The notes beneath the pieces were generated by a model. The model had not been told where the DNA came from and did not search any database. It saw only the letters and a list, made by a program, of their open reading frames with translations. This document shows positions 45,921 through 55,377 of a stretch of DNA of 64,000 bases, piece after piece. The stretch spans positions 62,001 to 126,000 of the forward strand of contig NZ_JYBP01000003.1 in the NCBI RefSeq assembly GCF_000948285.1. The letters run 5' to 3'. Every line of letters begins with the position of its first letter. The stretch's first letter is position 1. This DNA is from Geobacillus kaustophilus. GTDB taxonomy: Bacteria; Bacillota; Bacilli; Bacillales; Anoxybacillaceae. A program made the position numbers and the translations under genes.

Positions 45921-46397
45921 ATGCCTTCACCGGTGGAAAGCTTTGAATTGGATCATTGCGCGGTTAAGGCGCCGTATGTGCGGCATTGCGGAGTTCACAA
46001 AGTCGGCAGCGACGGCGTCGTCAATAAGTTTGACATTCGCTTTTGCCAGCCGAACAAGGAAGCGATGGACCCCGCCGCCATTCATACGCTCGAACATTTG
46101 TTGGCGTATACGCTGCGCCAACATGCGGCGAAATATGATCATTTCGACATTATCGACATCTCGCCGATGGGCTGCCAGACTGGGTTTTACCTTGTGGTGA
46201 GCGGTTCGCCGACCGTGGACGAGGTCATCGATTTGTTGGAAGACGCCATGAAGGACGCGCTCGCCGCGACGGAAGTGCCAGCGGCGACCGAGCGGCAATG
46301 CGGCCAGGCGAAGCTGCATGACCTAGAGGCGGCCAAAAAGCTTATGCGTTTTTGGCTTTCGCAAGAGAAAGAAGAGTTGAAAAAGGTGTTTGGCTGA
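45921..46397 (+). CDS. luxS: S-ribosylhomocysteine lyase, autoinducer-2 synthesis
   Basis: The 158-residue metalloenzyme cleaves S-ribosylhomocysteine to homocysteine and DPD, the precursor of AI-2. Metal ligands are in [14 protein letters not shown] (His, His) and the later [15 protein letters not shown] (Cys); the catalytic Cys is in [12 protein letters not shown] 45921 follows TAGGAGTG. Length is normal. It ends in a convergent hairpin shared with a small membrane protein gene. Confidence 0.95.
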   Translation: MPSPVESFELDHCAVKAPYVRHCGVHKVGSDGVVNKFDIRFCQPNKEAMDPAAIHTLEHLLAYTLRQHAAKYDHFDIIDISPMGCQTGFYLVVSGSPTVDEVIDLLEDAMKDALAATEVPAATERQCGQAKLHDLEAAKKLMRFWLSQEKEELKKVFG

Positions 46398-46400
46398 TGA

Positions 46401-46449
46401 ACAAGCCGGCCCAGGGCGGCTCTACTGCGGCTGCTTCGGGCCGGCTTGT
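46401..46449. terminator. Convergent hairpin between luxS and a small membrane protein gene
   Basis: ACAAGCCGGCCC (46401-46412) pairs with GGGCCGGCTTGT (46438-46449). It overlaps the last codons of the minus-strand gene and has no strong T-run. Confidence 0.6.
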
Positions 46450-46583
46450 TGTCCGCTGCCGCGCTCTTCCGGGAGCGGATCGACCGTATGCTTGTGCGCG
46501 TACGCTTTCGAAGTCGTCGCGACCGCTAAAGCGAGAACGACAGCGGCAATGATGAGGCAAACAGCCAACGTCCAGTACATCAT
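46422..46583 (-). CDS. Small single-pass membrane protein (YtzI-like)
   Basis: The 53-residue product starts with a hydrophobic helix (YWTLAVCLIIAAVVLALAVA) followed by a polar tail. AAAAGGAGCCGCT precedes two adjacent ATGs (46583, 46580). Size and position by luxS resemble small YtzI-type proteins of Bacillus, but the match is by form. Its end lies within the convergent hairpin with luxS. Function is unknown. Confidence 0.6.
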   Translation of the reverse strand: MMYWTLAVCLIIAAVVLALAVATTSKAYAHKHTVDPLPEERGSGQQAGPKQPQ

Positions 46584-46729
46584 AGCGGCTCCTTTTTTTC
46601 TTTTCATTATACCATATCCCGCAGGGCGGGCATTCATATTTCCGGCGAAATGGGGGAAGCTATCCATCGGCAGGTTTCCATGTTTCATCAGCAAGCCAGT
46701 TGGGTACAACAACCATGAGGAGGAGTGAG

Positions 46730-47173
46730 ATGATGGCAACCCGACTGATCGATCTCGTCAACAAACAAATCGCCAACTGGACCGTTTTGTACGTGAAATT
46801 GCACAACTACCATTGGTATGTCACCGGTCCGCAATTTTTCACGCTGCACGAGAAGTTTGAGCAGCTGTACAATGAAGCGGCCGTTCATATTGATGCCCTC
46901 GCTGAGCGGCTCTTGGCGCTCGGCGGCAAGCCGGTGGCGACGATGAAAGACTGCCTTGAGCAGGCGTCCGTCAAAGAAGCGGCCGGAACGGAAACGGCCG
47001 AACAAATGGTCGCCGCGATTGTCGGCGACTTTGAAACGATGATCGGCGAATTGAAAGAAGGCATGCAGCTGGCGGATGAAGTTGGCGATGAGACGACGGG
47101 CGACATGCTCCTTGGCATTCATCGCGGCTTGGAAAAACACGTCTGGATGCTGAAATCGTTCCTAGGGCGTTGA
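46730..47173 (+). CDS. dps: Dps-family DNA-binding ferritin-like protein
   Basis: The 147-residue protein forms a dodecameric shell that oxidises and stores iron and protects DNA. The inter-subunit ferroxidase residues are visible: His in [11 protein letters not shown], and [22 protein letters not shown] with His, Asp and Glu. GAGGAGGAGTGAG precedes two ATGs (46730, 46733). In B. subtilis the counterpart is also next to luxS and ytkC. No PerR or Fur site was recognised upstream. Confidence 0.93.
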   Translation: MMATRLIDLVNKQIANWTVLYVKLHNYHWYVTGPQFFTLHEKFEQLYNEAAVHIDALAERLLALGGKPVATMKDCLEQASVKEAAGTETAEQMVAAIVGDFETMIGELKEGMQLADEVGDETTGDMLLGIHRGLEKHVWMLKSFLGR

Positions 47174-47369
47174 CCAAGCTTGATCCATCGCCTTGAAAGC
47201 GGAATGCTTCCCGGCCGATTGACGGCAAAGAGAAAGGCTGTCCTCGACAGTTGGGGGCGGCCTTTTTCTTTGTCGAAAAAGGGCGATTTTTTAGGGAATG
47301 CGCCGCGCCGCGTTCTCCCCTCCGGGCATACGATAGTTACGCGTATCCTATGTTCAAGGAGGGGGGAGC

Positions 47370-47765
47370 GTGAACAAGCCGATCCCGATGGTTGCCGTGT
47401 CGCTGTTCGGTTCATTTTTGTCGCTGTTTGTCGGCAGCGTGGACTCATTTGTTTTGATTTTGCTTGCTTTGGTCATTGTCGACTACCTTACCGGCATTGC
47501 CGCCAGCGCGGTCGAAGGCAAGCTGTCGAGCCAGGTCGGCTTTCGCGGCATCATCCGCAAACTGTTGATTTTCGTGCTGGTGGCAGCATCGCATCTCGTC
47601 GATTTGGCCATTGGATGGAACATGCATGTAATCCGCGATGCGATCATTTTTTTCTATATCGCCAATGAGTTTATCTCGATTGTGGAAAACGCCGGCCGGG
47701 CGGGCGTTCCGATCCCGTCCGTGCTCCGCAAGGCGATCGAGCTGCTGAAAGATGAAATAAAATAA
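47370..47765 (+). CDS. ytkC: Holin-like membrane protein, phage holin 4 family (YtkC-like)
   Basis: The 131-residue protein has three or so hydrophobic segments: VSLFGSFLSLFVGSVDSFV, ILLALVIVDYLTGIAASA, and LLIFVLVAASHLVDLAIG. The DYLTGI motif and C-terminal NEFISIVENAGRAGVPIP are the signatures of the Phage_holin_4 (toxin secretion/holin) family. GTG 47370 follows GGAGGGGGGAGC. B. subtilis ytkC in the same neighbourhood is the likely counterpart, so it is a stable chromosomal gene rather than prophage. Confidence 0.8.
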   Translation: MNKPIPMVAVSLFGSFLSLFVGSVDSFVLILLALVIVDYLTGIAASAVEGKLSSQVGFRGIIRKLLIFVLVAASHLVDLAIGWNMHVIRDAIIFFYIANEFISIVENAGRAGVPIPSVLRKAIELLKDEIK

Positions 47766-47826
47766 GTATATTTTTCCCGGATTGCCCCACACTAAGCAAA
47801 AAGAGCAAAAGAAGGAGTGGACGAAG

Positions 47827-48159
47827 GTGGCAGACGAACAGAAAAAGACGTATTACGTCTCGATGGCAACCGGAGAAATTTCGCAGCTGAAGACGGCATC
47901 GCCTTGGGATTTTGAGATTCAAGCGACTGACCGGGAAATCGCCCAGCTGCGCGAATATTTCGATCAAAATTATTCGACCGACTGGCAGGCGTTTTGGCGC
48001 ACCCATGTGCCATACATCCAATACCACTATGATCGGGAAAATGACGCTTACGACCGGACGCTGACGAAAATTTATGAAATGATTTATCGCCTTGGCAACG
48101 AGGAAGCAAAGGCGCACATCCGCTCGCTCGGCATCCTTCCTGACGAAAAAGAAGAGTAA
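47827..48159 (+). CDS. Conserved-type hypothetical protein
   Basis: The 110-residue acidic protein starts at GTG 47827, with GAAGGAGTG ahead; a longer frame opens at 47782. It reads ADEQKKTYYVSMATGEISQ, then helical segments (DREIAQLREYFDQNYSTDWQ) with many aromatic residues. No signal or membrane segment. I do not recognise the family. It is followed by a terminator and then the Nudix gene. Confidence 0.6.
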   Translation: MADEQKKTYYVSMATGEISQLKTASPWDFEIQATDREIAQLREYFDQNYSTDWQAFWRTHVPYIQYHYDRENDAYDRTLTKIYEMIYRLGNEEAKAHIRSLGILPDEKEE

Positions 48160-48185
48160 ACGCCGCGAGTCGAGCGGCGTTTTTC
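48160..48185 (+). terminator. Terminator upstream of ytkD
   Basis: ACGCCGC (48160-48166) and GCGGCGT (48174-48180) form a stem followed by five T residues. A TATAAT at 48188-48193 right after it may be the -10 box for ytkD. Confidence 0.85.
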
Positions 48186-48217
48186 TGTATAATGGGGAGA
48201 GGAAAGGAGGGAGTCCG

Positions 48218-48685
48218 ATGCATGAATTTCGCGATTATTACGGGCATCGCGTTCGGCTGGCCTTTGCGGACCATCCGTTTTCCCCCTCTCCCGGGCATGT
48301 ATGGGTCATTTGCCGCTATGGCGGGCGCTGGCTGTTGACCGATCATCCACGCCGCGGCCTTGAGTTCCCCGGCGGCAAGGTGGAACAAGGGGAAACGGCG
48401 GCGGAGGCCGCGGCCCGCGAAGTGATGGAAGAAACAGGGGGCGTCATCCGCCGGCTCGAATATATCGGTCAATATGAAGTGGAGCCGGATATCGTGAAAA
48501 ACATTTATTTTGCCGACATCGCGGCGCTCATCGAGCGGGAGTCGTATGAGGAGACGAACGGCCCGGTGCTGCTTGAGGCGCTGCCGGATGACATCCGCGC
48601 CGACCATCGGTTCAGCTGCATCATGAAAGACGATGTCCTTTCGCTCTCGCTTGCTGAATTGAAACAGCGCGGGCTGATCGATTGA
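48218..48685 (+). CDS. ytkD: Nudix hydrolase, YtkD-like nucleoside triphosphate phosphatase
   Basis: The 155-residue enzyme has a complete Nudix box: G-KVEQG-E-TAAEAAA-REVMEETGG (residues ~52-74). B. subtilis YtkD hydrolyses oxidised purine nucleotides such as 8-oxo-dGTP, and the gene is found at the same place near dps and luxS. ATG 48218 follows AAAGGAGGGAG. The upstream in-frame extension overlaps the terminator and is discarded. No signal peptide. Confidence 0.9.
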   Translation: MHEFRDYYGHRVRLAFADHPFSPSPGHVWVICRYGGRWLLTDHPRRGLEFPGGKVEQGETAAEAAAREVMEETGGVIRRLEYIGQYEVEPDIVKNIYFADIAALIERESYEETNGPVLLEALPDDIRADHRFSCIMKDDVLSLSLAELKQRGLID

Positions 48686-48832
48686 AAAGGAGGAGCGCAG
48701 ATCAGCGGCGGCTCTCAGACGATGGTTTCCCAAAAGGGCTGAATACATGGAAAAACATTCGACTTCACGGCTCCCAAAGGTGTTTTTCAAAAAAGCGGCG
48801 GATGCCGGCTCATCCGGGCGGCGCCAATGAAA

Positions 48833-48862
48833 TGAGACGCCCGTCAACATTCGGAGGGCGTC
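48833..48862 (-). terminator. Weak hairpin at the end of the ytlACD operon
   Basis: On the minus strand GAGACGCC and GGGCGTCTC form a stem, followed by a broken T tract (ATTTCATT). Confidence 0.45.
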
Positions 48863-48865
48863 TCG

Positions 48866-49675
48866 CTAGCGGCGGCTTCCCCATTTTTTCTCGATCAAGG
48901 CGACAAGCTGATACATCACCGTCGACAGCAAGGCGACAATGAGCAGGCTCATCAAGACGAGCGTGAAGTTGAACACTTGGAAGCCGTAAATGATCAAATA
49001 CCCAAGTCCTTGTTTCGAGACGAGAAACTCGCCGGTGATGACCCCGACCCAAGCGAGGCCGACGTTCACTTTCAGCGTCGAAATGATCGTTGGGAACGAT
49101 GCCGGCAGCACCGCCTCTTTAAAGCATTGATAGCGGGTGGCGCCGAACGTCTGCAATACTTTCAAATAGTTCGGATCGACCTCTTGGAACGCCGAATAGA
49201 CGACGATCGTCGTGATGATGATGGAAATGACGACGCCCATGGCGATGATGGACGTAAATCCTGGTCCGAGGGCGACGATCAAAATCGGCCCGAGGGCGAC
49301 TTTCGGCATGGCGTTGAACACGACCAAATACGGATCAAGCGTCTTCGCCAGACGCGGAAACCACCAAAGAAGCGCGCCAATCAGCGCCCCGCCGATGGTG
49401 CCGATGAAAAAGCCGAGCAGCGTTTCAAACAGTGTCGCCCACGTGTGGACAAACAGCGAATGGTCGCTGAGTTTTTCGACAAACAGCTTGGCGATGGCGG
49501 ACGGCGAGCTAAACAAAAGCGGGTCGACCCATTGGAAGCGGCTTGACGCTTCCCAGACGGCGAAAAAGGCGGCAAGCAGCGCGGCTTGCCAAAGGCGGAT
49601 GACCCGCTGTTCTTTGCGCAAGACGGCCAGGTATTCTGTGTGCAGCGTTTCGATGCGTTTATTGGGCGGATTCAA
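48866..49675 (-). CDS. ytlD: ABC transporter permease, SsuC/ThiX-like
   Basis: The 269-residue membrane protein is the channel subunit of the importer. It has six or so transmembrane segments and the EAA-type coupling loop: [25 protein letters not shown] (about residue 170). TTG 49675 behind GGAGATGGAGG is chosen as start; it overlaps the ATPase gene by 17 bases. Relatives import aliphatic sulfonates, taurine or pyrimidine thiamine precursors. No riboswitch was seen, so the substrate is open. Confidence 0.88.
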   Translation of the reverse strand: MNPPNKRIETLHTEYLAVLRKEQRVIRLWQAALLAAFFAVWEASSRFQWVDPLLFSSPSAIAKLFVEKLSDHSLFVHTWATLFETLLGFFIGTIGGALIGALLWWFPRLAKTLDPYLVVFNAMPKVALGPILIVALGPGFTSIIAMGVVISIIITTIVVYSAFQEVDPNYLKVLQTFGATRYQCFKEAVLPASFPTIISTLKVNVGLAWVGVITGEFLVSKQGLGYLIIYGFQVFNFTLVLMSLLIVALLSTVMYQLVALIEKKWGSRR

Positions 49676-50450
49676 GGTCCTCCATCTCCTTCCAAATGGA
49701 TTGAAAGAGCGCAGAAAACGCTGGATGCTGACGGGCGGCAAGCGGCGGGCGGCCTCGCAGGTCGTCCGGGATGACGAACGTCTTCGCCAGGCGTCCGGGG
49801 CGCGGCGAAAACAAGAAAATGCGGTCGCTCATGGCGATGGCTTCTTCGATGTCATGAGTGACGAGCACCGCTGTTTTTTCATACTGTTTTAACGTCTTCC
49901 AAACGAGCTCTTCGAGTTTCAGCTTCGTCTGCTGGTCAAGGGCGGAAAACGGTTCATCAAGCAAAAGCAGCTTCGGATCGGTCGCCAACGTGCGCACGAG
50001 CGCCGCGCGCTGGCGCATGCCGCCGGACAGCTGGCTCGGGTAATACGACTCAACCCCAGCCAGGCCGATCTCAGCAAGCAGGGCGAGCGCCCGCTCTTTT
50101 GTTTGAGCGGTTAGCGTCCCTGTAATTTTTAAGCCGAGAAGGATGTTTTCTTCGATCGTTTTCCACGGAAACAAATAGTCTTGCTGAAGCATGTAGCCGA
50201 CCGCCCGGCGCGCCGCTGGAGCGTCCGTTCCGTTCGGCCAAAGCGGTCGGCCTTCCATGCGGACCGATCCTTCCGTCGGTTCAATCAGCCGCGCGATGAT
50301 CGACAAAAGCGTCGTTTTGCCGCAGCCGCTTGGGCCGAGAAAGGAGACAAATTCTCCTTTCTCGACGGACAGCGACACGTCATCGAGCGCGGTGACGGCC
50401 GTCGTTTTCGTCAAATACGTGTGCGAAAGGCGGTCGACGACAAGAAACAT
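49659..50450 (-). CDS. ytlC: ABC transporter ATP-binding protein, SsuB-like
   Basis: The 263-residue ATPase has Walker [13 protein letters not shown] (about residue 41), the signature [11 protein letters not shown] (about 138), Walker [13 protein letters not shown] and the H-loop [11 protein letters not shown] 50450 is preferred behind AGGTG; GTG 50459 is the alternative. It lies between the binding-protein and permease genes with short gaps or overlap, so all three form one transcript. Confidence 0.93.
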   Translation of the reverse strand: MFLVVDRLSHTYLTKTTAVTALDDVSLSVEKGEFVSFLGPSGCGKTTLLSIIARLIEPTEGSVRMEGRPLWPNGTDAPAARRAVGYMLQQDYLFPWKTIEENILLGLKITGTLTAQTKERALALLAEIGLAGVESYYPSQLSGGMRQRAALVRTLATDPKLLLLDEPFSALDQQTKLKLEELVWKTLKQYEKTAVLVTHDIEEAIAMSDRIFLFSPRPGRLAKTFVIPDDLRGRPPLAARQHPAFSALFQSIWKEMEDLESAQ

Positions 50451-50468
50451 TCCGTTCACCTGCTTTCG

Positions 50469-51473
50469 TCACTTGTTCATCGCGTTTTTGGCAAACGACG
50501 AATCGACAAGCGTGTCGAGGTCGACGCGTTTCGGCAGCTCGCCGGCTTCGGCCATAATGCTTTGCAAGTTGTTCCATTCTTCTTCATCCAAAATCGGATC
50601 GGCCGCGTAGGTGCCTTGGTTTTTGTACCGTTCGACGACTTTTTCGATCAAGGCCAAATCCGTGTCTTTAAAATACGGCTGAATGGCTTTGGCGATCTCC
50701 GCAGCGCTGTGCGATTCGACCCATTGCTGCGCTTTGTAGATCGCGCGCGTGAATTTTTCAATCGCGTCTTTATGTTCTTTCATATAGCTTTGTTTCGCCA
50801 TGTATGACGTGTACGGCACGCGCCCGGATTCAGTGCCGAACGAAGCGACGATATGGCCTTTCCCTTCTTGTTCAAAAATGCTCGCGGTCGGCTCAAACAG
50901 CTGGACGAAATCGCCGGTGCCGCTCGCAAAGGCGTTGGCGATATTGGCGAAATCGACGTTTTGGATCAGCTTCAAATCTTTATGCGGGTCGATGCCGTGT
51001 TTTTTCAACACAAATTCGCCGACCATCTGCGGCATGCCGCCTTTCCGTTGGCCGAGGAACGTGCTTCCTTTCAACATGTCCCACGTAAAGTGGTCGATTT
51101 TTTTGCGGGAGACGAGGAACGTGCCGTCCGTTTGCGTCAATTGCGCGAAGTTGATCACCGGGTCTGTCGTTCCCTGGCTGTAGACGTAAATCGACGTTTC
51201 CGACCCGACAAGGGCGATGTCTGCGCCGCCGGAAAGCAGCGTCGTCATCGTTTTGTCGCCGCCCCATGTCGTCGTCAGTTCGACATCCAGCCCCTCTTCT
51301 TTAAAGAAGCCTTTTGCCAGGGCGACGTACTGCGGCGCGTAAAAAATCGAGTGCGTCACTTCGGCGAGCCGCACTTTTTGGAGCGGCTTTTTGCTTTGGC
51401 CCCCGTCATTCGTGCAGGCGGAAAGCGGCAAAAGCAACAGAAGCGAGCATAACCATACGGCCCATTTTTTCAT
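50469..51473 (-). CDS. ytlA: ABC transporter substrate-binding lipoprotein, NMT1/SsuA-like
   Basis: The 334-residue lipoprotein (lipobox LPLSAC) has the NMT1/SsuA-type fold: LAEVTHSIFYAPQYVALAKGFF followed by EEGLDVELTTTWGG, GGADIALVG and the ASGTGDFVQLFEPTA segment. It is the extracytoplasmic receptor of the ytlACD importer. ATG 51473 follows AAGGGGGTTC. The ligand is not readable from sequence; sulfonates or thiamine precursors are the usual ones for this family. Confidence 0.9.
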   Translation of the reverse strand: MKKWAVWLCSLLLLLPLSACTNDGGQSKKPLQKVRLAEVTHSIFYAPQYVALAKGFFKEEGLDVELTTTWGGDKTMTTLLSGGADIALVGSETSIYVYSQGTTDPVINFAQLTQTDGTFLVSRKKIDHFTWDMLKGSTFLGQRKGGMPQMVGEFVLKKHGIDPHKDLKLIQNVDFANIANAFASGTGDFVQLFEPTASIFEQEGKGHIVASFGTESGRVPYTSYMAKQSYMKEHKDAIEKFTRAIYKAQQWVESHSAAEIAKAIQPYFKDTDLALIEKVVERYKNQGTYAADPILDEEEWNNLQSIMAEAGELPKRVDLDTLVDSSFAKNAMNK

Positions 51474-51788
51474 GTTCGTGAACCCCCTTGGTTTGCATGC
51501 GGTAAACCGCGGTTTCACCTTATCGTATGCACGAGGTCAAAATGTGTGAATGCCTAGAAAAAATGGGCGGTCGGCCGCAAACGGGCGGACCATGCGGGAA
51601 TTTTTTCAACTGACGGCCGTGAACGGTGCGGGAAAGCCAAACATGTCGGTTGGCGGAACGGGGGACAAGCTTCATCCGTCCTGGCGGCTGCGGCACGGGA
51701 GCTTGATGAGCCATGTCGCAAAAAAGAGGACAGCGCAGTGGCAAGAATCTTTGGAGCCCAATTGTTCTCACAGAAAGGAGGCGGGAGG
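51474..51788. other. Divergent promoter region, ytlA-ytmA
   Basis: These 315 bases separate ytlA (minus) from the hydrolase gene (plus) and must hold both promoters. No clear riboswitch, T-box or operator was recognised by eye. Confidence 0.4.
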
Positions 51789-52577
51789 ATGGACGGGGAC
51801 ATCATCGGCCAATACCGATTCCCTTCGCCGCATTCGGGAATCGATGTGTTCTTTGTCACCTATATGTCCCAAGGGCTGAAGGTGAAAGGGTTTTTAGCGG
51901 CGCCGAAGCGAAAAGGCGTGTATGACGGGTTTTTGTATTTGCGCGGCGGGATCAAAAACGTCGGACAAGTGCGGGTGCCGCGCCTTGTCCAATTCGCTTC
52001 GCACGGATTTGTCGTCTTCGCCCCGCTCTATCGCGGAAATGGGGGCGGGGAAGGAAACGAAGATTTCGCCGGTGAAGACCGCTATGACGCGCTCGCCGGG
52101 TTTCATCTCCTGCGCCGCCATCCGTTCGTCCACCCCGGGCGTGTCCACGTGTTCGGCTTCTCGCGCGGCGGGGCGATGGCGCTTCACACTGCCCTGATGG
52201 CCGAGCGGGTCTGTTCGGTGGCGGTCTGGGGCGGGGTGACCGATATGGCGCTGACGTACTGGGAGCGGCCTGATTTGCGGCGGATGATGAAGCGGGTCAT
52301 CGGCGGGACGCCGAACAAATATCCGGAGCGCTACCGCTGCCGGACGCCGCTCTATCATCTGGAACGACTCAAGGCCCCTGTGCTCATCATCCACGGCGAG
52401 CGGGATGAAAACGTGTCGATTGAGCACGCCTATCGGCTTGAGCGGCGGCTGAAGCAGCTTGGCAAACCGGTCACGGCCTGGTACTTCCCTGAGTTCGCCC
52501 ACTATTTTCCGCCGAAAGCCAATCGGGAGATGGTGAAAAGACTCACCGAATGGATGAAACAACAGCCGACGGTGTGA
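51789..52577 (+). CDS. ytmA: Alpha/beta-hydrolase, prolyl-oligopeptidase-like (YtmA-like)
   Basis: The 262-residue protein is an S9-type alpha/beta-hydrolase: Ser in FGFSRGGAMAL, Asp in HGERDENVSIEH, His in FPEFAHYFPP. YRGNGGGEGNEDFAGEDRYDA lies near residue 95. It is compact and lacks the beta-propeller of true prolyl oligopeptidases, so an esterase or small peptidase is likely. ATG 51789 follows AAAGGAGGCGGGAGG. The B. subtilis ytmA is its positional counterpart. Confidence 0.8.
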   Translation: MDGDIIGQYRFPSPHSGIDVFFVTYMSQGLKVKGFLAAPKRKGVYDGFLYLRGGIKNVGQVRVPRLVQFASHGFVVFAPLYRGNGGGEGNEDFAGEDRYDALAGFHLLRRHPFVHPGRVHVFGFSRGGAMALHTALMAERVCSVAVWGGVTDMALTYWERPDLRRMMKRVIGGTPNKYPERYRCRTPLYHLERLKAPVLIIHGERDENVSIEHAYRLERRLKQLGKPVTAWYFPEFAHYFPPKANREMVKRLTEWMKQQPTV

Positions 52578-52644
52578 TACGATACCATTAGAGAGGCGGC
52601 GTGCGCCGCCAACGAACTGATGGGTTGCCAAGGAGGTTGGAACA

Positions 52645-52887
52645 ATGGGCATGCCGATGGAACTGCAGACGATCATTGTGACAAAAGGAAAGGAACGGCG
52701 CGTTCAAGGCAATGTGTTTGTGTTGGAAAAAGAGGGCTACCGTTTGTATCCGCTTGACATTCCTCTCGAAGTGCGCCGGACGGTGCAAAGCGAAGCGAGC
52801 GGCGCCGCGGTCGTGAGAAAGCTCGAATGGGAAGACAACCGGACGACGGTGACGTATGAGCTTGTCAGCCTGTATTCGACGAATTGA
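52645..52887 (+). CDS. DUF2584-type small protein
   Basis: The 80-residue protein reads MGMPMELQTIIVTKGKERRV and then a beta-rich middle ending TTVTYELVSLYSTN, which fits the DUF2584 family, of unknown function. AAGGAGGTTGGAAC precedes the ATG. It follows ytmA by about 70 bases and may be co-transcribed with it. A strong terminator follows. Confidence 0.7.
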   Translation: MGMPMELQTIIVTKGKERRVQGNVFVLEKEGYRLYPLDIPLEVRRTVQSEASGAAVVRKLEWEDNRTTVTYELVSLYSTN

Positions 52888-52950
52888 ACAGAAGGCGATC
52901 GGGGCTGCACAAAACGCGAGCGGCCGAATAAGCGCTGAATGGGTCCATCC

Positions 52951-52990
52951 GGCAGGAGCGCAAACGGAAGAACGGTTTGCGCTCTTTGTT
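52951..52990 (+). terminator. Terminator after the DUF2584 gene
   Basis: GAGCGCAAAC (52956-52965) pairs with GGTTTGCGCTC (52974-52984), followed by TTTGTTTT. Its stem, with the preceding GGCAG, is repeated at 53816-53853. Confidence 0.85.
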
Positions 52991-53173
52991 TTGGTTTTTG
53001 CCGTCTATTTTAACTTGTGGCGTCAGGACGAAAAAAATAGCCTTTTCTTGAGAATTTCCTGTAGAATGGGAAGCAACGTTTGATAATACTATAGAAAAAG
53101 TAGGGGGGAGAAGGAGTTTAGTTGTGGAGAGCGAATATAATACGACGAATTCAATGCCGCAAGGAGGGGAAAC

Positions 53174-53731
53174 GTGGCCAAACAGCGAATCGACCATGAC
53201 CGGTTGTTCAAGGAGTTGCTGTCGACGTTTTTTGAAGAGTTTTTGCTTCTCTTTTTTCCCGACGTGTACGAGCAAATCGACGTTCATCACCTCTCCTTCC
53301 TCTCAGAAGAAGTGTTTACCGACATCACGGCCGGGGAAAAGCACCGTGTGGACTTGTTGGCAGAAACAAAGTTAAAAGGGGAAGACGGACTGATCATCGT
53401 TCACGTGGAGCATCAAAGCTACACGCAGCGGACCTTCCCCGAGCGAATGTTCATCTACTTCAGCCGCTTGTTTCAAAAACACCGCCGCCGCATTCTTTCG
53501 ATCGCCATCTCCAGCTATGACGAACACCACGATGAACCTTCCTCATTGATCATCCAGTTTCCGTTCCTGACGGTTCTCGATTTTCGTTTTCTGACGGTGG
53601 AATTGCGCAAACTGCCGTGGCGCCAGTACATTCGCCATGACAATCCGGTTGCCGCCGCCTTGTTAAGCAAAACCCCGGGGGATCGACGACAATCATTTTA
53701 TGCGTTCGAGCCTTACAGCCATCGAGGGTAA
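53174..53731 (+). pseudogene. Rpn/YhgA-like nuclease gene, C-terminally truncated
   Basis: The 185-residue frame starts at ATG 53174 behind GGAGGGGAAACG. It has the N-terminal part of the Rpn/YhgA-like PD-(D/E)XK family: DHDRLFKELLSTFFEEFLLLFFP, then the nuclease motif EKHRVDLLAET and IIVHVEHQSY. Full-length members run to about 300 residues, and here the frame breaks off after NPVAAALLSK into an unrelated tail. Such genes behave like mobile DNA. Two copies of a nearly identical hairpin bracket it. Confidence 0.65.
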
Positions 53732-53815
53732 AGTCTATTTACAGAATTTGTCTGTGACGTTCACCGTCCCGATTGGCGTTTTTATCCTACCTATAAGGGA
53801 ATGAAATTTGAAAAG

Positions 53816-53853
53816 GCAGGAGCGCAAACAACCCTTCGGTTTGCGCTCTGCCA
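53816..53853. terminator. Second copy of the GGCAGGAGCGCAAAC hairpin
   Basis: GGCAGGAGCGCAAAC (53816-53830) pairs with GGTTTGCGCTCTGCC (53839-53853), a nearly perfect 15-bp stem. The stem is shared with 52951-52984. Confidence 0.7.
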
Positions 53854-53920
53854 TATGATTAAGCAAGACTGATTCCTTATGTTTTGCTCTGAAATAAAGC
53901 GATCATTTACAAGAAGGAGG

Positions 53921-55168
53921 TCACAAAATAGTCCCAGTGATTTCTCCTTTTTGGCTCTCCTTATCACTCCAGATTTTCCGCTGACGGTAGCTGATCCAAC
54001 CGCTGATGAAAAAGCAGAAGACAGACAAATAAAATGAAAAACGAATACCGCAAACATCGGCTATAAAGCTCATTAACAATGTGGAAATTCCGAATGTTAC
54101 GGAACTAATGACTCCCTGCACGGCAAAAACATGAGGTAGAGCGTCCATCCGGGCATTTTTTTGAAGAATCGTCTGAAGACAGATCAGCTTCCATTGTTCG
54201 ATGATCCCGTACAGGGCGGAATACATAAGCGCCAGCGCACCGTGCGTCGTTGTACCAAACAAAAGCGTTACAACAGCGATACAAAACGGGCCAAACAATA
54301 CAAAAAATTGCTGATTTTTTTCAACCGATTGACTAAACTTAACGCTTAACAATCCCCCTATCACCATGCCGCCAAAGAAAACAGAGTTAATATATCCCCA
54401 CCATTCCTCTCCTAAATGTAATTGTTCTTTCACATAAATATAAAGGATGGCCGAAATCCAAACACCATTTCCTATTCCTTCAAAAAATGACATTACGCTG
54501 ATGGATTTAGCGTGCACATTTCTCCAAGTGTATTCCCATCCTAGACTGATCGAAAGGAGAAATTTCTTTAAGCCTTTACCCTGAGCAACCTTCTCCTTTG
54601 CGCGTTCTTGTATATGCAAAAGAAACATGAGAATGCTCGAGGCGACATAGAACAATAAGGTGATATTGATTAAAAGGAACGGGGATCCTAAACTGACAAT
54701 CAAACTCCCGATCGGCCATGCGCTAAGTTTGATGAATTGGTCTAACGTGTTTAAAAAACTGTTGGCTTTCAAGATTTCCTCCTTGGAAACTATAAAAGGA
54801 ACGAGGGAGTTTTTAATCGGATTATTGATCCCGTCTAAAAAAGCGATCAATGATACAAAAACGTAAACGATCGCAATGTGATGTTCCGCACCCCATTGCA
54901 AAAACAGCGAGAGAAAAAGCAGCAGAAATGTTTTACACACTTGTCCGTAGGACAATAACGTTTTTAGTTTATATTTTTCGAAAAATATCGGTGCGACGAT
55001 TCCACTAATAAATAACGACAATGTAACGAAAAAAGGGACTAATGCGGCAGCCATGGCTTTCGATGTCAAATGATATAGGTAAGAGACAACGGAAACAATG
55101 TAGAACACATCTCCGAAATTCGCGAAAGATTGTCCGATCCAAAGGAAGTGAAATGTTTTATTTTTCAT
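53921..55168 (-). CDS. MFS transporter, efflux type
   Basis: The 415-residue membrane protein has about 12 hydrophobic segments and reads KNKTFHFLWIGQSFANFGDVFYIVSVVSYLYHLTS at the start, the pattern of MFS_3/macrolide-efflux and enterobactin-exporter (EntS) relatives. ATG 55168 follows AGAGAGGATTGAGG; the longer frame lacks a site. It is AT-rich and lies in the accessory island. It could export the product of the peptide and HExxH genes to its right, but it is transcribed away from them, so that is inference. Confidence 0.75.
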   Translation of the reverse strand: MKNKTFHFLWIGQSFANFGDVFYIVSVVSYLYHLTSKAMAAALVPFFVTLSLFISGIVAPIFFEKYKLKTLLSYGQVCKTFLLLFLSLFLQWGAEHHIAIVYVFVSLIAFLDGINNPIKNSLVPFIVSKEEILKANSFLNTLDQFIKLSAWPIGSLIVSLGSPFLLINITLLFYVASSILMFLLHIQERAKEKVAQGKGLKKFLLSISLGWEYTWRNVHAKSISVMSFFEGIGNGVWISAILYIYVKEQLHLGEEWWGYINSVFFGGMVIGGLLSVKFSQSVEKNQQFFVLFGPFCIAVVTLLFGTTTHGALALMYSALYGIIEQWKLICLQTILQKNARMDALPHVFAVQGVISSVTFGISTLLMSFIADVCGIRFSFYLSVFCFFISGWISYRQRKIWSDKESQKGEITGTIL

Positions 55169-55377
55169 GACCTCAATCCTCTCTTTGATCATCGAAACGA
55201 CTGGTGATGGAATAGTCAAAATGAGACAAAAATCAGATCTTCAGTCTTTGATGAAACTGGCTTTTTGCCACGCCCCAAATCCTAAAGGTAAATGGATATA
55301 CTGAAGCAATGGAAGCCTCCCCCTTATTCTGTTTAGAGTCCATTTTTATTCCTATGGTGCTGGTTGAGCATCAGCGC

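Noticed and set aside
51474-51788. Possible thiamine riboswitch before the ytlACD operon
   Set aside because: No CTGAGA or ACCTGA-type thi-box core was found on the relevant strand.
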